Shown here piece after piece: positions 16,398 through 25,728 of a stretch of 52,010 bases of DNA. Origin of the DNA: Bacteroidota bacterium. Its GTDB lineage: Bacteria; Bacteroidota; Ignavibacteria; Palsa-1295. The notes below the pieces were generated by a model that worked only from the letters and a program-made list of their open reading frames with translations, did no database searches and was not told the DNA's origin. The stretch covers positions 1 to 52,010 of the forward strand of contig JAUZOQ010000011.1 in the NCBI GenBank assembly GCA_030706385.1. The letters are read 5' to 3'. Position 1 is the stretch's first letter. Each line of letters starts with the position of its first letter. Position numbers and translations under genes: made by a program.

Positions 16398-17711
16398 TTA
16401 CTTCTTTCTTCTTCCCTTGAGGAAATTCTTCCCATCTTCAATCCCTCTAAATACCATTGCCGAGGACGAAAGCGGAACTTCGTGACGCATGATTCGATAC
16501 GCAAGGAGGGCTTGGGCTAACATGGAAATTCCAAACGCGATCGCAGCTCCAGTCATCCCAATCGTCGGCAAAAGAATTACAGCCAATATTACGTTTATGA
16601 TAAGAGAGGCAAAAATTGTTTGAAAAACTTCGCGGACCTTTCCCATTCCCACGAGAGCGGACATCCCAACCATTGTTACCGGCAAAACAAAGCCGCTTGC
16701 AATGAGAACGCGGAAAACGTTAATGCTCTCGTCAAACTTCCCTTTGTAAAGTACCTGGAACAGCAGTGGTGCAAAAATGATAAGCAAAATGCAGACGGGG
16801 ATCATTAACAAATACAAGAAGCTGGTCGCCTTTTCAATGATCTTTTTCAGTGTCTGCAGATCGCCGCTCGCATGGTACTTGCTCGAAGCCGGAAAGACGA
16901 AAATGCCCTGTGTATCGCGAAGCACATCAAAGCCTTTGAAAAAGAACTTTGCAACTTGATAATTTGCCAATGCCTCGACTCCTAAGAATGCTGGAACGAG
17001 CAAGCTGTCGAGATTTTGTTGAAAGACGTGAACGGAGCCGGTAGCTGTCTGGTACCTCGTAAAATGAAAGATCTTCTTCAGCATCGGCCGCGAGAACTTT
17101 AGCCTCCAGCTCAAATCGTTTCGCACGAGAATAACAGAGAGCGCTGAGCTTATAGCACCTGTGATGATCGTTATGCCGATGACATCGCTTGCTGTTCCCA
17201 ATCGGTTCATGAACGCATAGATAATGATCACAATACTTGAACCGCCAAAATTGACCAGATCGGTAAAAAATAAATTCTTGGTATGAAACCGCATTTGAAA
17301 GATCTTGCTCGTCACGACACGTGGAATTGTCACGATAACAAGTATAACAAGGCTTGGAATCAGTTGAGGTAAAGCTGCGCTATTAAGCAAATATGATGCT
17401 GTTCCGGGAAAGACGATCAGCAAGCCAAGGGATATGGCAAGGAAGGCAAAGAATAGGAGTGACGTTGCCGTCAGCAATTCTTGGAGATCGTTCGATGCAT
17501 CGACTCCGAACTTTACGATGGCCTGTAAAGCAAAACTATCGGCGAAGGTAAAGATCATTCCGAAGATCACCTGAAAGAGTGCAAGTTCGCCGCTTTCGCT
17601 TTTCGGAAGGATCTTGAAGACGAGCACGGTCATGACCACACCATAGACGGCCGGCAGCAGCTTCGTGGCAAATCCCCAGGCGCCCTTCTCCAGATGTTTA
17701 CTAAACTGCAT
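16398..17711 (-). CDS. Wzx-like polysaccharide flippase (MATE/MOP superfamily)
   Basis: 437 residues from ATG 17711 (MQFSKHLEKGAWGFATKLLP). A longer frame to 17819 would overlap the GT4 gene by 70 bases, and its extra 36 residues are hydrophilic, so I reject it. The protein has about 12 to 14 membrane helices in the pattern of the oligosaccharide/lipopolysaccharide flippases of the MOP exporter superfamily, with no soluble domain. Family members move undecaprenyl-linked glycans to the periplasm. It follows the GT4 glycosyltransferase gene by 38 bases on the same strand, which supports a surface-glycan role. Not part of a full O-antigen cluster here: no wzy or sugar-nucleotide genes are adjacent. 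Confidence 0.82.
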   Translation of the reverse strand: MQFSKHLEKGAWGFATKLLPAVYGVVMTVLVFKILPKSESGELALFQVIFGMIFTFADSFALQAIVKFGVDASNDLQELLTATSLLFFAFLAISLGLLIVFPGTASYLLNSAALPQLIPSLVILVIVTIPRVVTSKIFQMRFHTKNLFFTDLVNFGGSSIVIIIYAFMNRLGTASDVIGITIITGAISSALSVILVRNDLSWRLKFSRPMLKKIFHFTRYQTATGSVHVFQQNLDSLLVPAFLGVEALANYQVAKFFFKGFDVLRDTQGIFVFPASSKYHASGDLQTLKKIIEKATSFLYLLMIPVCILLIIFAPLLFQVLYKGKFDESINVFRVLIASGFVLPVTMVGMSALVGMGKVREVFQTIFASLIINVILAVILLPTIGMTGAAIAFGISMLAQALLAYRIMRHEVPLSSSAMVFRGIEDGKNFLKGRRKK

Positions 17712-17749
17712 TACGAGTGTAAGATTGGTATGGCATACAAATGAAAGCT

Positions 17750-18751
17750 TCAGCGTACTAGGCTCAGCAGCTTCTGTGCGCGATTCTCTATGTCGAATTT
17801 TCTGACATGGTCGCTGCACTCTCTCCGTTCGGAAAGATCGGCATCGAAACTTCGCCTGATAGCATCAGCGATCTGCTGTGGATCCTTTCGGTTAATGATA
17901 TACTTCCTTCCCCCGGTAACTTCCGCCAGAGAAGGGATATCGGAAACAACGGGAATACAGCCGCAACTCATTGATTCTGCCGTGGCAACTCCGAATGTCT
18001 CATCGATCGAAAGCTGGCAATAGGCAGAAGCAGTCTGGTAGTATCGCAATAACGTCTGATATTCTACCGGCCCTTCAAGGATGGTAACATTCTTAAGATC
18101 GCTTGCTTCTTTTCGTGCGTGCTCAAGTGCTGGCCCTCGAATTCCTATGAGATCGAACTCGACATCGGGCATGATCCTTGCTGCACCGAGGAAAACATCC
18201 ATACCCTTGAGGATATACTCGAGTTCTGTGATGAGCTGCGTCACTGTAAGCGCTCGGTGCTGCCGCGGAGCATCCGAAAATGGAAAACGGGCGATATCGA
18301 CGGCATTGTAGATTACGGTGCTGGGTGCATGGTGTTTCGAGTTCGTATCAAGCAGGTGTTGAGCGTAATTACTAACAGGGAACACATGCGTTGCAAAGCG
18401 ATGCGTGTTACGAACGAGAAACCAGCGGAGCGGCTTGACTCTCGCACCGCTCTTGACTTCCGGAGTGTAGGTGACATCAAACCCTCCGGCAACGACGTAC
18501 ACTTTTTTTCGGAGAAGTCTGGCAATGATTGTTGGGATAAGGGTGTAATAATCGGCGAACCACATGAATAGAATGTCCGAACCGAAGAGCGAGCCGAGGA
18601 TTCGGAATTGAACGCTTAGCAAGTCGAACGCCGCTCCGATCCCACGCCCGATCTTTGCATCGACAAGCTTGATCGTATGCTCTCGCTCTAAGATCGCAAT
18701 GTCATTCTTAACGAAACTTGATTGTGCCGGCCCGACAAAGGTGATCGTCAT
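17750..18751 (-). CDS. Family 4 glycosyltransferase
   Basis: 333 residues, GT-B fold. The N-terminal Rossmann half (MTITFVGPAQSSFVKNDIAI, ILFMWFADYYTL) precedes a linker PVSNYAQHLL, and the C-terminal donor half carries STVIYNAVD and QLITELEYILKGMDVFLGAA. The EX7E signature falls in SIDETFGVATAESMSCGC, followed by IPVVSDIPSLAEV. The enzyme transfers a sugar from a nucleotide donor to a glycan or lipid; donor and acceptor are unknown. The flippase gene follows directly, so the pair probably builds and exports a surface polysaccharide. Confidence 0.87.
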   Translation of the reverse strand: MTITFVGPAQSSFVKNDIAILEREHTIKLVDAKIGRGIGAAFDLLSVQFRILGSLFGSDILFMWFADYYTLIPTIIARLLRKKVYVVAGGFDVTYTPEVKSGARVKPLRWFLVRNTHRFATHVFPVSNYAQHLLDTNSKHHAPSTVIYNAVDIARFPFSDAPRQHRALTVTQLITELEYILKGMDVFLGAARIMPDVEFDLIGIRGPALEHARKEASDLKNVTILEGPVEYQTLLRYYQTASAYCQLSIDETFGVATAESMSCGCIPVVSDIPSLAEVTGGRKYIINRKDPQQIADAIRRSFDADLSERRECSDHVRKFDIENRAQKLLSLVR

Positions 18752-18769
18752 TCAGTGATGTGGATACTG

Positions 18770-19264
18770 CTAATTCGATTCACCATAAAGCAGACGATCT
18801 CCGATAGGAAAGTAGTGAAAGCTGACCATCCGTTTTTTGTTTCCCTTCACAAGATTGATCTGGTAGTGCATCATCTGTCCGGCTGGAGAATCCTTGCTCT
18901 TAAAGACAGCAAAATACTCCTGATGCATATCCGGATACTCTGTGAACATTTTTCGGAATTTCTCGACGACTTCTTTGACGTGATCTGCCTCAAGCTGGTT
19001 CGCAAGTGAGCAGGCATGAGCCCACCGTCCTTCTTTTGTGGCTCCGCCGTTCCAGGCGATTTCCGTTGCAGCGCTATCGAGATTACCGGCCAGAGCATAG
19101 CGCTTAAGATTTAGGATATGTCCGAACATTTCATCGGAAAGCGAGTCACGCACGACCTGCGAAAGCATGACAACATCTTCACGAGGAAGTTTCCCCATGC
19201 CGCCCTGCGCGTACAGCGATCCGGCAAAGAGTAGGGCGAAACAAAAAGCAAGTAATTTCTTCAT
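18770..19264 (-). CDS. Small secreted protein of unknown function
   Basis: 164 residues from ATG 19264, which gives the signal peptide MKKLLAFCFALLFAGSLYAQ; the frame extends 30 codons further upstream but that part is hydrophilic and unlikely to be translated. The mature protein is alpha-helical at first (REDVVMLSQVVRDSLSDEMF, DSAATEIAWNGGATKEGRWA) and ends in beta-strands (KKRMVSFHYFPIGDRLLYGE). No family recognised. It is likely periplasmic. It begins the minus-strand block and is followed by the GT4 gene after 18 bases. Confidence 0.68.
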   Translation of the reverse strand: MKKLLAFCFALLFAGSLYAQGGMGKLPREDVVMLSQVVRDSLSDEMFGHILNLKRYALAGNLDSAATEIAWNGGATKEGRWAHACSLANQLEADHVKEVVEKFRKMFTEYPDMHQEYFAVFKSKDSPAGQMMHYQINLVKGNKKRMVSFHYFPIGDRLLYGESN

Positions 19265-19412
19265 AATTTGTACGGCCAATTTGTGGTGAGACTCCTTCGT
19301 GTCACAAACGAGCAATCCGTCCGGCTTGTGACCTCCTCCAGGAGCATCCTTCATGGCGACCTTTTCATATTAGAACAATGTTTTGACCGCCATTGAATAG
19401 ATAATCAATTTT

Positions 19413-20897
19413 ATGGCGCAAAAATTTCAAAATTATATCGGCGGTTCGTGGTCCGACTCTGGCAGTGGAAAGACTTTCGAGAATCGGAACCCTGCAAATT
19501 GGGAGGATATCATTGGTCAATTTCCGCTCTCGACTGCAGCGGATGTGAATAGTGCGGCCCTTGCTGCAGCCAAGGCCTTCAAGTCCTGGCGCTTAGTGCC
19601 GGCACCGGCACGCGGAGAGATCTGCAGAAAAGCCGGAGAGATCATGCTGCGCCGCAAAGAGGAGATCGCGGCCGCAATGACTCGCGAGATGGGCAAGCCG
19701 CTTACCGAAACGCGCGGCGATGTGCAAGAGGGGATCGATACTGCTTTTTACTGTGCAACTGAAGGCCGCAGACTATTTGGATACAATACACCGAGTGAAC
19801 TTTCGAACAAACTTAATCTGTCGTTCCGTGTGCCCGTTGGAGTCTGTGGTCTCATTACTCCGTGGAATTTTCCGATGGCTATACCAACATGGAATATTTT
19901 TCCGGGACTTGTCGCCGGCAACACCTTTGTCTTCAAACCTGCCGAGGATACTCCGCATACAGCGAGTATCCTGGTCGAGATCTTGATCGAAGCCGGGCTC
20001 CCCGGAGGCGTCCTTAATATTGTTCACGGAGCTGGCGAAGTTGTCGGAGCCGCCATTACCGAACATCCGCTCATCCGTGCGGTGAGTTTTACGGGTTCGA
20101 CGAACACAGGAAGGATCGTAGCGCAAACATGCGGCAAACTTTCAAAGCATGTATGTCTGGAGATGGGCGGCAAGAACGCGCAGATCGTGATGCCCGATGC
20201 CGATATGGATCTCGCTCTTAATGGCGTTCTCTGGGGCGCATTCGGAACAACGGGCCAGAGATGCACAGCGACTTCGCGGTTGATTCTTCATGAGGCAATC
20301 CATGATTCCTTTGTCGAAAAGCTGATCCAACGGACACAGAGATTAAAGATTGGCGATGGTTCGGTCGATGGCACGGAAGTCGGTCCGATCATTAATGAGA
20401 AGCAACGAGAAAATATTGAACGGTATGTCGGGCTTGGAAAAAAAGAAGGCGCCGTCTGTGTGCTCGGAGGGGAGAGGCCGGAAGGAGAAGCTTTCAAGAA
20501 CGGCTGGTTCTATAAGCCAACGATCTTTATCAACGTCCTTCCAAACTCAACGATCGCTCAGCAGGAGATTTTCGGACCGGTTTTATCAGTGATCAAATGC
20601 ACGTCGCTGACTGAGGCGATCGAGATCACGAATTCCGTTGACTACGGACTTTCCTCCAGCCTTTACACCAAAAACATCAATGACGCACTTCTGGCAGTTC
20701 GTGATATCGAAGTTGGCATCTCCTATATCAACGCTCCGACGATTGGCGCCGAAGCTCACATGCCGTTTGGCGGAGTAAAATCCACCGGTAATGGGCACCG
20801 GGAAGGCGGATGGGCAGTATTTGATTTCTATACAGAGTGGAAATCCGTGTACATCGATTACTCAGGGCACTTGCAGCGGGCACAGATTGATGTCTGA
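19413..20897 (+). CDS. NAD(P)-dependent aldehyde dehydrogenase
   Basis: 494 residues, the usual ALDH length. Key residues are in place: the oxyanion Asn152 in TPWNFPMAIP, general base Glu250 in CLEMGGKNAQ, and nucleophile Cys284 in TTGQRCTATSRL. Cofactor-binding FTGSTNTGR and the late QQEIFGPVL are also present. By overall motifs it resembles the group that includes ketoglutarate semialdehyde and other semialdehyde dehydrogenases; the substrate cannot be fixed. It oxidises an aldehyde to the acid in the cytoplasm. It is monocistronic and convergent with the dimethylformamidase-like gene, 6 bases apart at the stops. Confidence 0.92.
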   Translation: MAQKFQNYIGGSWSDSGSGKTFENRNPANWEDIIGQFPLSTAADVNSAALAAAKAFKSWRLVPAPARGEICRKAGEIMLRRKEEIAAAMTREMGKPLTETRGDVQEGIDTAFYCATEGRRLFGYNTPSELSNKLNLSFRVPVGVCGLITPWNFPMAIPTWNIFPGLVAGNTFVFKPAEDTPHTASILVEILIEAGLPGGVLNIVHGAGEVVGAAITEHPLIRAVSFTGSTNTGRIVAQTCGKLSKHVCLEMGGKNAQIVMPDADMDLALNGVLWGAFGTTGQRCTATSRLILHEAIHDSFVEKLIQRTQRLKIGDGSVDGTEVGPIINEKQRENIERYVGLGKKEGAVCVLGGERPEGEAFKNGWFYKPTIFINVLPNSTIAQQEIFGPVLSVIKCTSLTEAIEITNSVDYGLSSSLYTKNINDALLAVRDIEVGISYINAPTIGAEAHMPFGGVKSTGNGHREGGWAVFDFYTEWKSVYIDYSGHLQRAQIDV

Positions 20898-20903
20898 ATG
20901 AAG

Positions 20904-23174
20904 CTAATTTTTTATTACTCTCGCCGTCAGAGTTGACTGTTTTCCTGAAGATGTTTTGATATTGAGGTGGCAGAAATAGAGCCCTGCCGGATTTGTCGAT
21001 CCGTTATCGCTATTTCCATCCCAGCGTATTTCATGTCTGCCCCTCGCAAGATGTTGACCGCTGAACAATGTGCGGATCGAGATCCCTGAGATATTCGTAA
21101 TCTCGCCGGTGAGCTCTGCGTCTTCAGCGATCTCAAGAGCAAACCTCGTTTCAGTGGTAAACGGATTCGGCGCTACGCGAAAATGGAAAGTGCTTTCCGC
21201 TTCGGCCACCGAGGAAACGGTATCGCGGATTTGAACATGTAGGCTTTGCTGCGCAATATTATTATACTTATCCCGCGCTACGATCTTAAATGAGTATGAG
21301 CCTATCGAGGTATCGAGGCTTCCCGTAATATTGCCTTCATTATCCATGTGCATCCAATACGGCGGGTCGACCAGCGTGCATTTTGGATTCTCATCGACGA
21401 CTGAAATCGCAATGGGTTTGTATGAGAATTTACACTGCCTCTTAAACGGAAAGAATTGCGGGTTGGTGAGGAAAACGATCGTCGTATCGATAACCCACCA
21501 ACCTCCCTGAACGCTATCGGTTCCGTTGCTGATTGAGATGGTTACAAATTCCGGAGCATCGCCGCATCCTTTCGGTCCGAAGTGCAAAACAGCAACGGAA
21601 TCACTTCCTGCGAATACTCCACCCTTCTTCCAAATGAATCGAAGTGGCTTGTTCATTGGATCAACGGCATGAACGACAAAGGTATCAGCGACATCTTTAG
21701 GGCAATAAACAACCCGGTGCGACGCGAACACAAATTGATGGTTGATCGTATCGGCCGTGAAAGTGCGCGGAGAATACGATACGAGTACGGGTGGGAATGA
21801 TTGCTTCTCCGTGAATCGCTCAAAAACATTTCGTGTGATCTGCTCGACAACATAGTCCTTGCGGTCCAGACCATTTACCCAGTCTGGAGTAGCAGCATTG
21901 AAAACCGCTCCTCCGCTCGGAGTCGTATAATATCCCATTGTTGCCGTCCCGACGAGTCCGCCTTTATCATCGGCCGCTGGAGATAGGCCAAGGATCGAAA
22001 AATTGGAAGGTGCTTGGCCTTTCGGATTTCCCGTAGGGATGAGTTCTATCGTACTATCTCTCGACCAGCGCCATAGCGCGCCATCGACTTCATAGCCAAC
22101 GATAGGATCTGCCTGACCAAACACGTCACCATTATGGAGATTGGTCTTTTCGTATATCCAGCTATTTGAATGGATGACGGTGTACCCTCCATATCCTTTG
22201 GACTGCGGATAGATAGAGTCGTGATTTACATATCCGCCATGACGGAAACTTGTGCCGGTTAGGGAGTTCTCAGGATAGTTGACCACTTCACTGCTCCAAA
22301 GAGTAGTAACAATAGAATCATTCTTTCCGAACAAAGGGTCGAGTTCTGCATCTTTGTAGCAGACCATCGTGCGAAGGCTATCTTCAAACCGCACTTGCCA
22401 CCAACAGGTGTTCCCGGAGAGAATAATCAGCCTTCCTCCGCGGTTGACGAGATCCTGAATTGCATTGCGCTCCGGACGTGACCAATATTCATCATGTCCG
22501 ACCAATACCAGTGTCTTGTAATGATCCAGGAACGCAGGGTCTCGATCAAGGTCAGTGCGAGTACAAAACTCTGCATTAATATTTTCATGCTCGAGCCAAC
22601 GCGTTAGCTTATCCCCCCAGCGAAAGTATGTAGATCCGGTCGTATCGGAGAACGGTCGGTCGAAGCTCACTTTGACCGCAGGCTCTCCGTTTGTAGAATT
22701 GAAATTATACAAGCTCTTGCCACCCCAGCTATTATATGCCTGCCAGGTGTTAACGCTGAGACAAACGAGAGTTTTTGAGTACGAGCCCAATACTTTAGGT
22801 TTGACGACGAAGATCAGTTTTTGTACTCCGGTCGAAGTGGGGAAGTCTGCTTCATAGACACCTGTTCGCCATTCTGATGGAATCGTAAGCTCAGCGCTCG
22901 GTTGCCATTTGCAGCCTACCGCGTATGCACTATCGGGCACGGCCTGCAAACCGCCAGCAACTGAAGGTATTGTTTGGATCTTTAGGCGAGACTCACCGAG
23001 ACGGAAGATATCGATGTCGTAGGTATTACGCGTGGTTGAAATATAGAAGCGTAACGTTTCACCATTCGAAAGAGATAAGCTATTGACATATCCGCCTTCC
23101 TGCGCATGGAGTGAACTGATAAAAAAAAGTAGAATAGCGGAAATATATAGAATCCGCGAACGTATCGGTTTCAA
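20904..23174 (-). CDS. N,N-dimethylformamidase large-subunit-like secreted protein with type IX tail
   Basis: 756 residues from TTG 23174, chosen because GGAG lies 8 bases upstream and the signal peptide follows at once (MKPIRSRILYISAILLFFIS, cleavage near LHAQ). Residues about 80-480 match the N,N-dimethylformamidase beta-subunit domain: WQAYNSWGGKSLY, FDRPFSD, the LVLVGHDEYWSRPERNAIQ core and GGRLIILSGNTCWWQVRFE. In the true enzyme, a large subunit with an Fe site hydrolyses DMF. The C-terminal third holds Ig-like strands and then a FlgD-like/type IX sorting domain (VAPNPFTTETRF, GRHEIRWDGN, PAGLYFCHLNI). So this is an exported relative, whose activity on DMF is not established. Confidence 0.85.
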   Translation of the reverse strand: MKPIRSRILYISAILLFFISSLHAQEGGYVNSLSLSNGETLRFYISTTRNTYDIDIFRLGESRLKIQTIPSVAGGLQAVPDSAYAVGCKWQPSAELTIPSEWRTGVYEADFPTSTGVQKLIFVVKPKVLGSYSKTLVCLSVNTWQAYNSWGGKSLYNFNSTNGEPAVKVSFDRPFSDTTGSTYFRWGDKLTRWLEHENINAEFCTRTDLDRDPAFLDHYKTLVLVGHDEYWSRPERNAIQDLVNRGGRLIILSGNTCWWQVRFEDSLRTMVCYKDAELDPLFGKNDSIVTTLWSSEVVNYPENSLTGTSFRHGGYVNHDSIYPQSKGYGGYTVIHSNSWIYEKTNLHNGDVFGQADPIVGYEVDGALWRWSRDSTIELIPTGNPKGQAPSNFSILGLSPAADDKGGLVGTATMGYYTTPSGGAVFNAATPDWVNGLDRKDYVVEQITRNVFERFTEKQSFPPVLVSYSPRTFTADTINHQFVFASHRVVYCPKDVADTFVVHAVDPMNKPLRFIWKKGGVFAGSDSVAVLHFGPKGCGDAPEFVTISISNGTDSVQGGWWVIDTTIVFLTNPQFFPFKRQCKFSYKPIAISVVDENPKCTLVDPPYWMHMDNEGNITGSLDTSIGSYSFKIVARDKYNNIAQQSLHVQIRDTVSSVAEAESTFHFRVAPNPFTTETRFALEIAEDAELTGEITNISGISIRTLFSGQHLARGRHEIRWDGNSDNGSTNPAGLYFCHLNIKTSSGKQSTLTARVIKN

Positions 23175-23332
23175 GGGGTATCTCCGTGAAAGAAAAGCAA
23201 AAAAGAAAGTTCTGTATTGTTCTGTGTCTATAAATCAATCCATTCACAAATTAATTGGTTCCGGCACCGAATTCGGGGCGGAATGTGGTTGAACTTGACC
23301 GCGAACTTCCTGGCAAAAGCAAGCACTACCGA

Positions 23333-23360
23333 TTTGTGCTACGATCCTGTCGTATTTTTG
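23333..23360 (+). promoter_or_regulatory. Bacteroidetes-type promoter of the acyl-CoA dehydrogenase gene
   Basis: TTTG (23333-23336), 16 bases, TATTTTTG (23353-23360). The -7 box is an exact TAnnTTTG. The ATG lies 33 bases further on, so here an untranslated leader of about 25-28 bases is expected. Confidence 0.55.
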
Positions 23361-23393
23361 CACCGAATTGATAATACGTCGAACAAACAAACC

Positions 23394-24551
23394 ATGAATT
23401 TCCAACTTTCAGAAGATCATATTGCGATCCGGGATGCGGCACGAGACTTTGCACAGAATGAGATCGCTTCATCTGCCGTCGAACGCGACTTGACAGGCGA
23501 ATTCCCCTATGAAATTGTAAAGAAACTCGGAGAGCTTGGCTTCATGGGAATGATGGTCGATCCTAAATGGGGAGGGTCGGGACTCGATGCCGTCAGTTAC
23601 GTACTCGCAATGGAGGAAATATCGAAGATCGATGCCAGTGTGTCAGTGGTGATGTCCGTCAATAATTCATTGGTCTGCTGGGGACTCGAGACATTCGGAA
23701 CTGATGAGCAAAAGGAGAGACTCCTGAAGCCACTTGCTATGGGTCAGAAGCTCGGTGCCTATTGTCTCTCCGAACCCGGAGTCGGAAGCGATGCTACGCA
23801 GCAGGCGACGACAGCGCGGCGCGATGGTAACGATTGGATCGTCGATGGAGCCAAGAATTGGATAACCAATGGCACCACAGCCGATTACTATATCGTCTTC
23901 GCTCAAACGGACCTTTCAAAAAAACATAAAGGTATTACAGCATTCATTCTTGAGAAGGGAATGCCGGGATTTGAGATCGGAAAGAAAGAGGATAAGTTGG
24001 GAATACGTTCAAGTGATACATGTTCGCTTGGATTTACGGGCGTACGTGTTCCGGATGCGAATCGCCTGGGCGATGAGGGAATCGGATTCAGGATCGCGAT
24101 GGAGACTCTCAACGGCGGGCGGATCGGGATCGCCGCGCAAGCTCTCGGTATAGCAAGCGGCGCGTACGAACGAGCAATAAAATACTCGTTCGAACGTCAT
24201 GCCTTTGGCAAACCGATCAATCAGTTGCAGGCCATTCAGTTCAAGTTGGCTGATATGTGTGTCAAGATCGATGCTGCACGATTGCTTATACTTCGCGCTG
24301 CAAAGGCAAAGGACAATCATGAGTCCTATATTAAGGAGGCCGCGATGGCCAAGCTTTACGCTTCGACGATAGCAATGGAAGTTGCCAGCCAGGCAATCCA
24401 GATACACGGCGGATACGGATACGTTCGCGAGTATCTGGTGGAGCGTTCATTACGTGACGCAAAGATCACAGAGATCTATGAAGGGACTTCGGAAATTCAA
24501 CACATCGTCATTGCTCGACAGCTTTTGAAGGAATATGAGCTCATATCGTAG
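23394..24551 (+). CDS. Acyl-CoA dehydrogenase (short/medium-chain type)
   Basis: 385 residues from ATG 23394 (MNFQLSEDHIAIRDAARDFA), the normal start for the family; the open frame upstream contains the promoter and is not coding. Family signatures are AYCLSEPGVGSDA (about 122-134) and the C-terminal QIHGGYGYVREY. The catalytic base is Glu363 in IYEGTSEIQ, in the position used by short- and medium-chain enzymes. FAD-dependent alpha,beta-dehydrogenation of acyl-CoA in beta-oxidation or amino-acid breakdown, passing electrons to ETF. It is not in an operon with other beta-oxidation genes. The divergent neighbour is the dimethylformamidase-like gene. Confidence 0.94.
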   Translation: MNFQLSEDHIAIRDAARDFAQNEIASSAVERDLTGEFPYEIVKKLGELGFMGMMVDPKWGGSGLDAVSYVLAMEEISKIDASVSVVMSVNNSLVCWGLETFGTDEQKERLLKPLAMGQKLGAYCLSEPGVGSDATQQATTARRDGNDWIVDGAKNWITNGTTADYYIVFAQTDLSKKHKGITAFILEKGMPGFEIGKKEDKLGIRSSDTCSLGFTGVRVPDANRLGDEGIGFRIAMETLNGGRIGIAAQALGIASGAYERAIKYSFERHAFGKPINQLQAIQFKLADMCVKIDAARLLILRAAKAKDNHESYIKEAAMAKLYASTIAMEVASQAIQIHGGYGYVREYLVERSLRDAKITEIYEGTSEIQHIVIARQLLKEYELIS

Positions 24552-24603
24552 ATTCTGAGCGTATATTTGCCGTATGCGTATTCATCATTTACCCACTCTA
24601 TCT

Positions 24604-25131
24604 ATGAAAACACGATTCTCTTTTTTCTTTTTGTCTCTTACACTTCTCGGATTTTTCTTTACGCCGACAAGCGGGTACTGCCAACGCGCAACATCAAAGA
24701 ACAACGATATCTGTCTTGATTTTGTAGACTTTTTGATCAAGAACACTGCTTCGATCCAGTATGAATGGAAGGGTAGTTCGACACAGAGCTGGGCTATTCG
24801 AGCCGAATATGTTGCGCCCGGACAAGGAACATCGGCTTTCGGAGTTGGAGGCGAGATGAGGTTCTTCTTCCTTGATAGCCGCGCCCTTGAAGGTTTTAAT
24901 ATTGGTCCTGCAGTTGATGCGTATTTCTTCAAGAACAATGACCTCGGGAAGTCAAAGATACTATTCACCGTCGGAGCGGATTTCGCACACAAATGGTTTT
25001 TCGATCAGTTTACCGTTGAGCCATCGGTCGGCTTGCGATATGGCATAACCGGCTCTGAAGTTTTCCCTGGAATAGCGGCCTACACGGGGACATATTTGAT
25101 AGGCTGTCTTTATCTCGGCTACGCTTGGTAA
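24604..25131 (+). CDS. Outer-membrane beta-barrel-like protein
   Basis: 175 residues from ATG 24604, giving signal peptide MKTRFSFFFLSLTLLGFFFT and cleavage near GYCQ. An ATG at 24574 is also in frame, but it sits 4 bases after a TATATTTG box (24562-24569), so it would be read only from a leaderless mRNA. The mature part alternates polar and hydrophobic residues (SWAIRAEYVAPGQGTSAFGV, SVGLRYGITG) and ends LYLGYAW with an aromatic last residue, as outer-membrane barrels do. Function unknown. It is the first of three coupled genes of similar build. Confidence 0.68.
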   Translation: MKTRFSFFFLSLTLLGFFFTPTSGYCQRATSKNNDICLDFVDFLIKNTASIQYEWKGSSTQSWAIRAEYVAPGQGTSAFGVGGEMRFFFLDSRALEGFNIGPAVDAYFFKNNDLGKSKILFTVGADFAHKWFFDQFTVEPSVGLRYGITGSEVFPGIAAYTGTYLIGCLYLGYAW

Positions 25132-25727
25132 ACACGGATTCGATCGAGAAACATCGTCAGCCGGATTCGGACCGAAGAGGTGTTCGGTATTCTATCAGAG
25201 GTTTCTTTGTAGTCATGGCACTACTCTTATTCTGTCGTGACTCAGTTTCTCAAACACAGGCAACGGTGACCGCCCAAGAGGGCGACTCCGTATCTGTGGA
25301 TCATTCACGTCGAGGTGCCGGAGGAATTGAGGCAGCCTATGCGAGGAGGACAGATGGATTCGATGGGATTTTCTTTCGTCTATCGTATGAAGCACAAATT
25401 GGGAGGACTTTCTTGAATGCCGGAGCGTTCTCTTATCAGAAGATCAATGACGGATTTGGCTTTGATTTCAGACTTCGGATGCCGTATCTTTTTTATCCCG
25501 GCGGAAAGCATAAAAATTTTTCGCCCCTTGCCGGACTCAGTTTCACCGTTTGGCCGGTGCTCAAACCGACGGTTTCAGTCGGCATTCCTTTGGGAATCGA
25601 GTATGAATTCCTACTTGAACATTTACCGAACATTATCGTGAGTGCAAACGCGGCTCCGCAGATCGACCTGGGGGCTGAAAAAAACACTATCGTCTTTGAC
25701 CTGCGATTAGGAATACGCTTTGATTAA
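25125..25727 (+). CDS. Outer-membrane beta-barrel-like protein, second of three
   Basis: Up to 200 residues. The start is uncertain: TTG 25125 overlaps the previous gene by 7 bases, while ATG 25215 (MALLLFCRDSVSQ) gives a very short signal peptide. The hydrophobic stretch GFFVVMALLLFCRDSVSQ is the signal peptide in either case. The mature part has amphipathic strands (GFDGIFFRLSYEAQIG, FGFDFRLRMPYLFYPGG, GIPLGIEYEF) and ends FDLRLGIRFD, with hydrophobic residues alternating up to a phenylalanine near the end, as in outer-membrane barrels. Function unknown. The next gene begins 1 base after its stop, so the three are very probably translated together. Confidence 0.65.
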   Translation: MVNTDSIEKHRQPDSDRRGVRYSIRGFFVVMALLLFCRDSVSQTQATVTAQEGDSVSVDHSRRGAGGIEAAYARRTDGFDGIFFRLSYEAQIGRTFLNAGAFSYQKINDGFGFDFRLRMPYLFYPGGKHKNFSPLAGLSFTVWPVLKPTVSVGIPLGIEYEFLLEHLPNIIVSANAAPQIDLGAEKNTIVFDLRLGIRFD

Positions 25728-25728
25728 C

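Noticed and set aside
17712..17819. Upstream extension of the Wzx-like gene into the GT4 gene
   Set aside because: The extra residues are charged and the extension overlaps the C-terminal coding region of the GT4 gene by 70 bases; ATG 17711 fits flippase N-termini.
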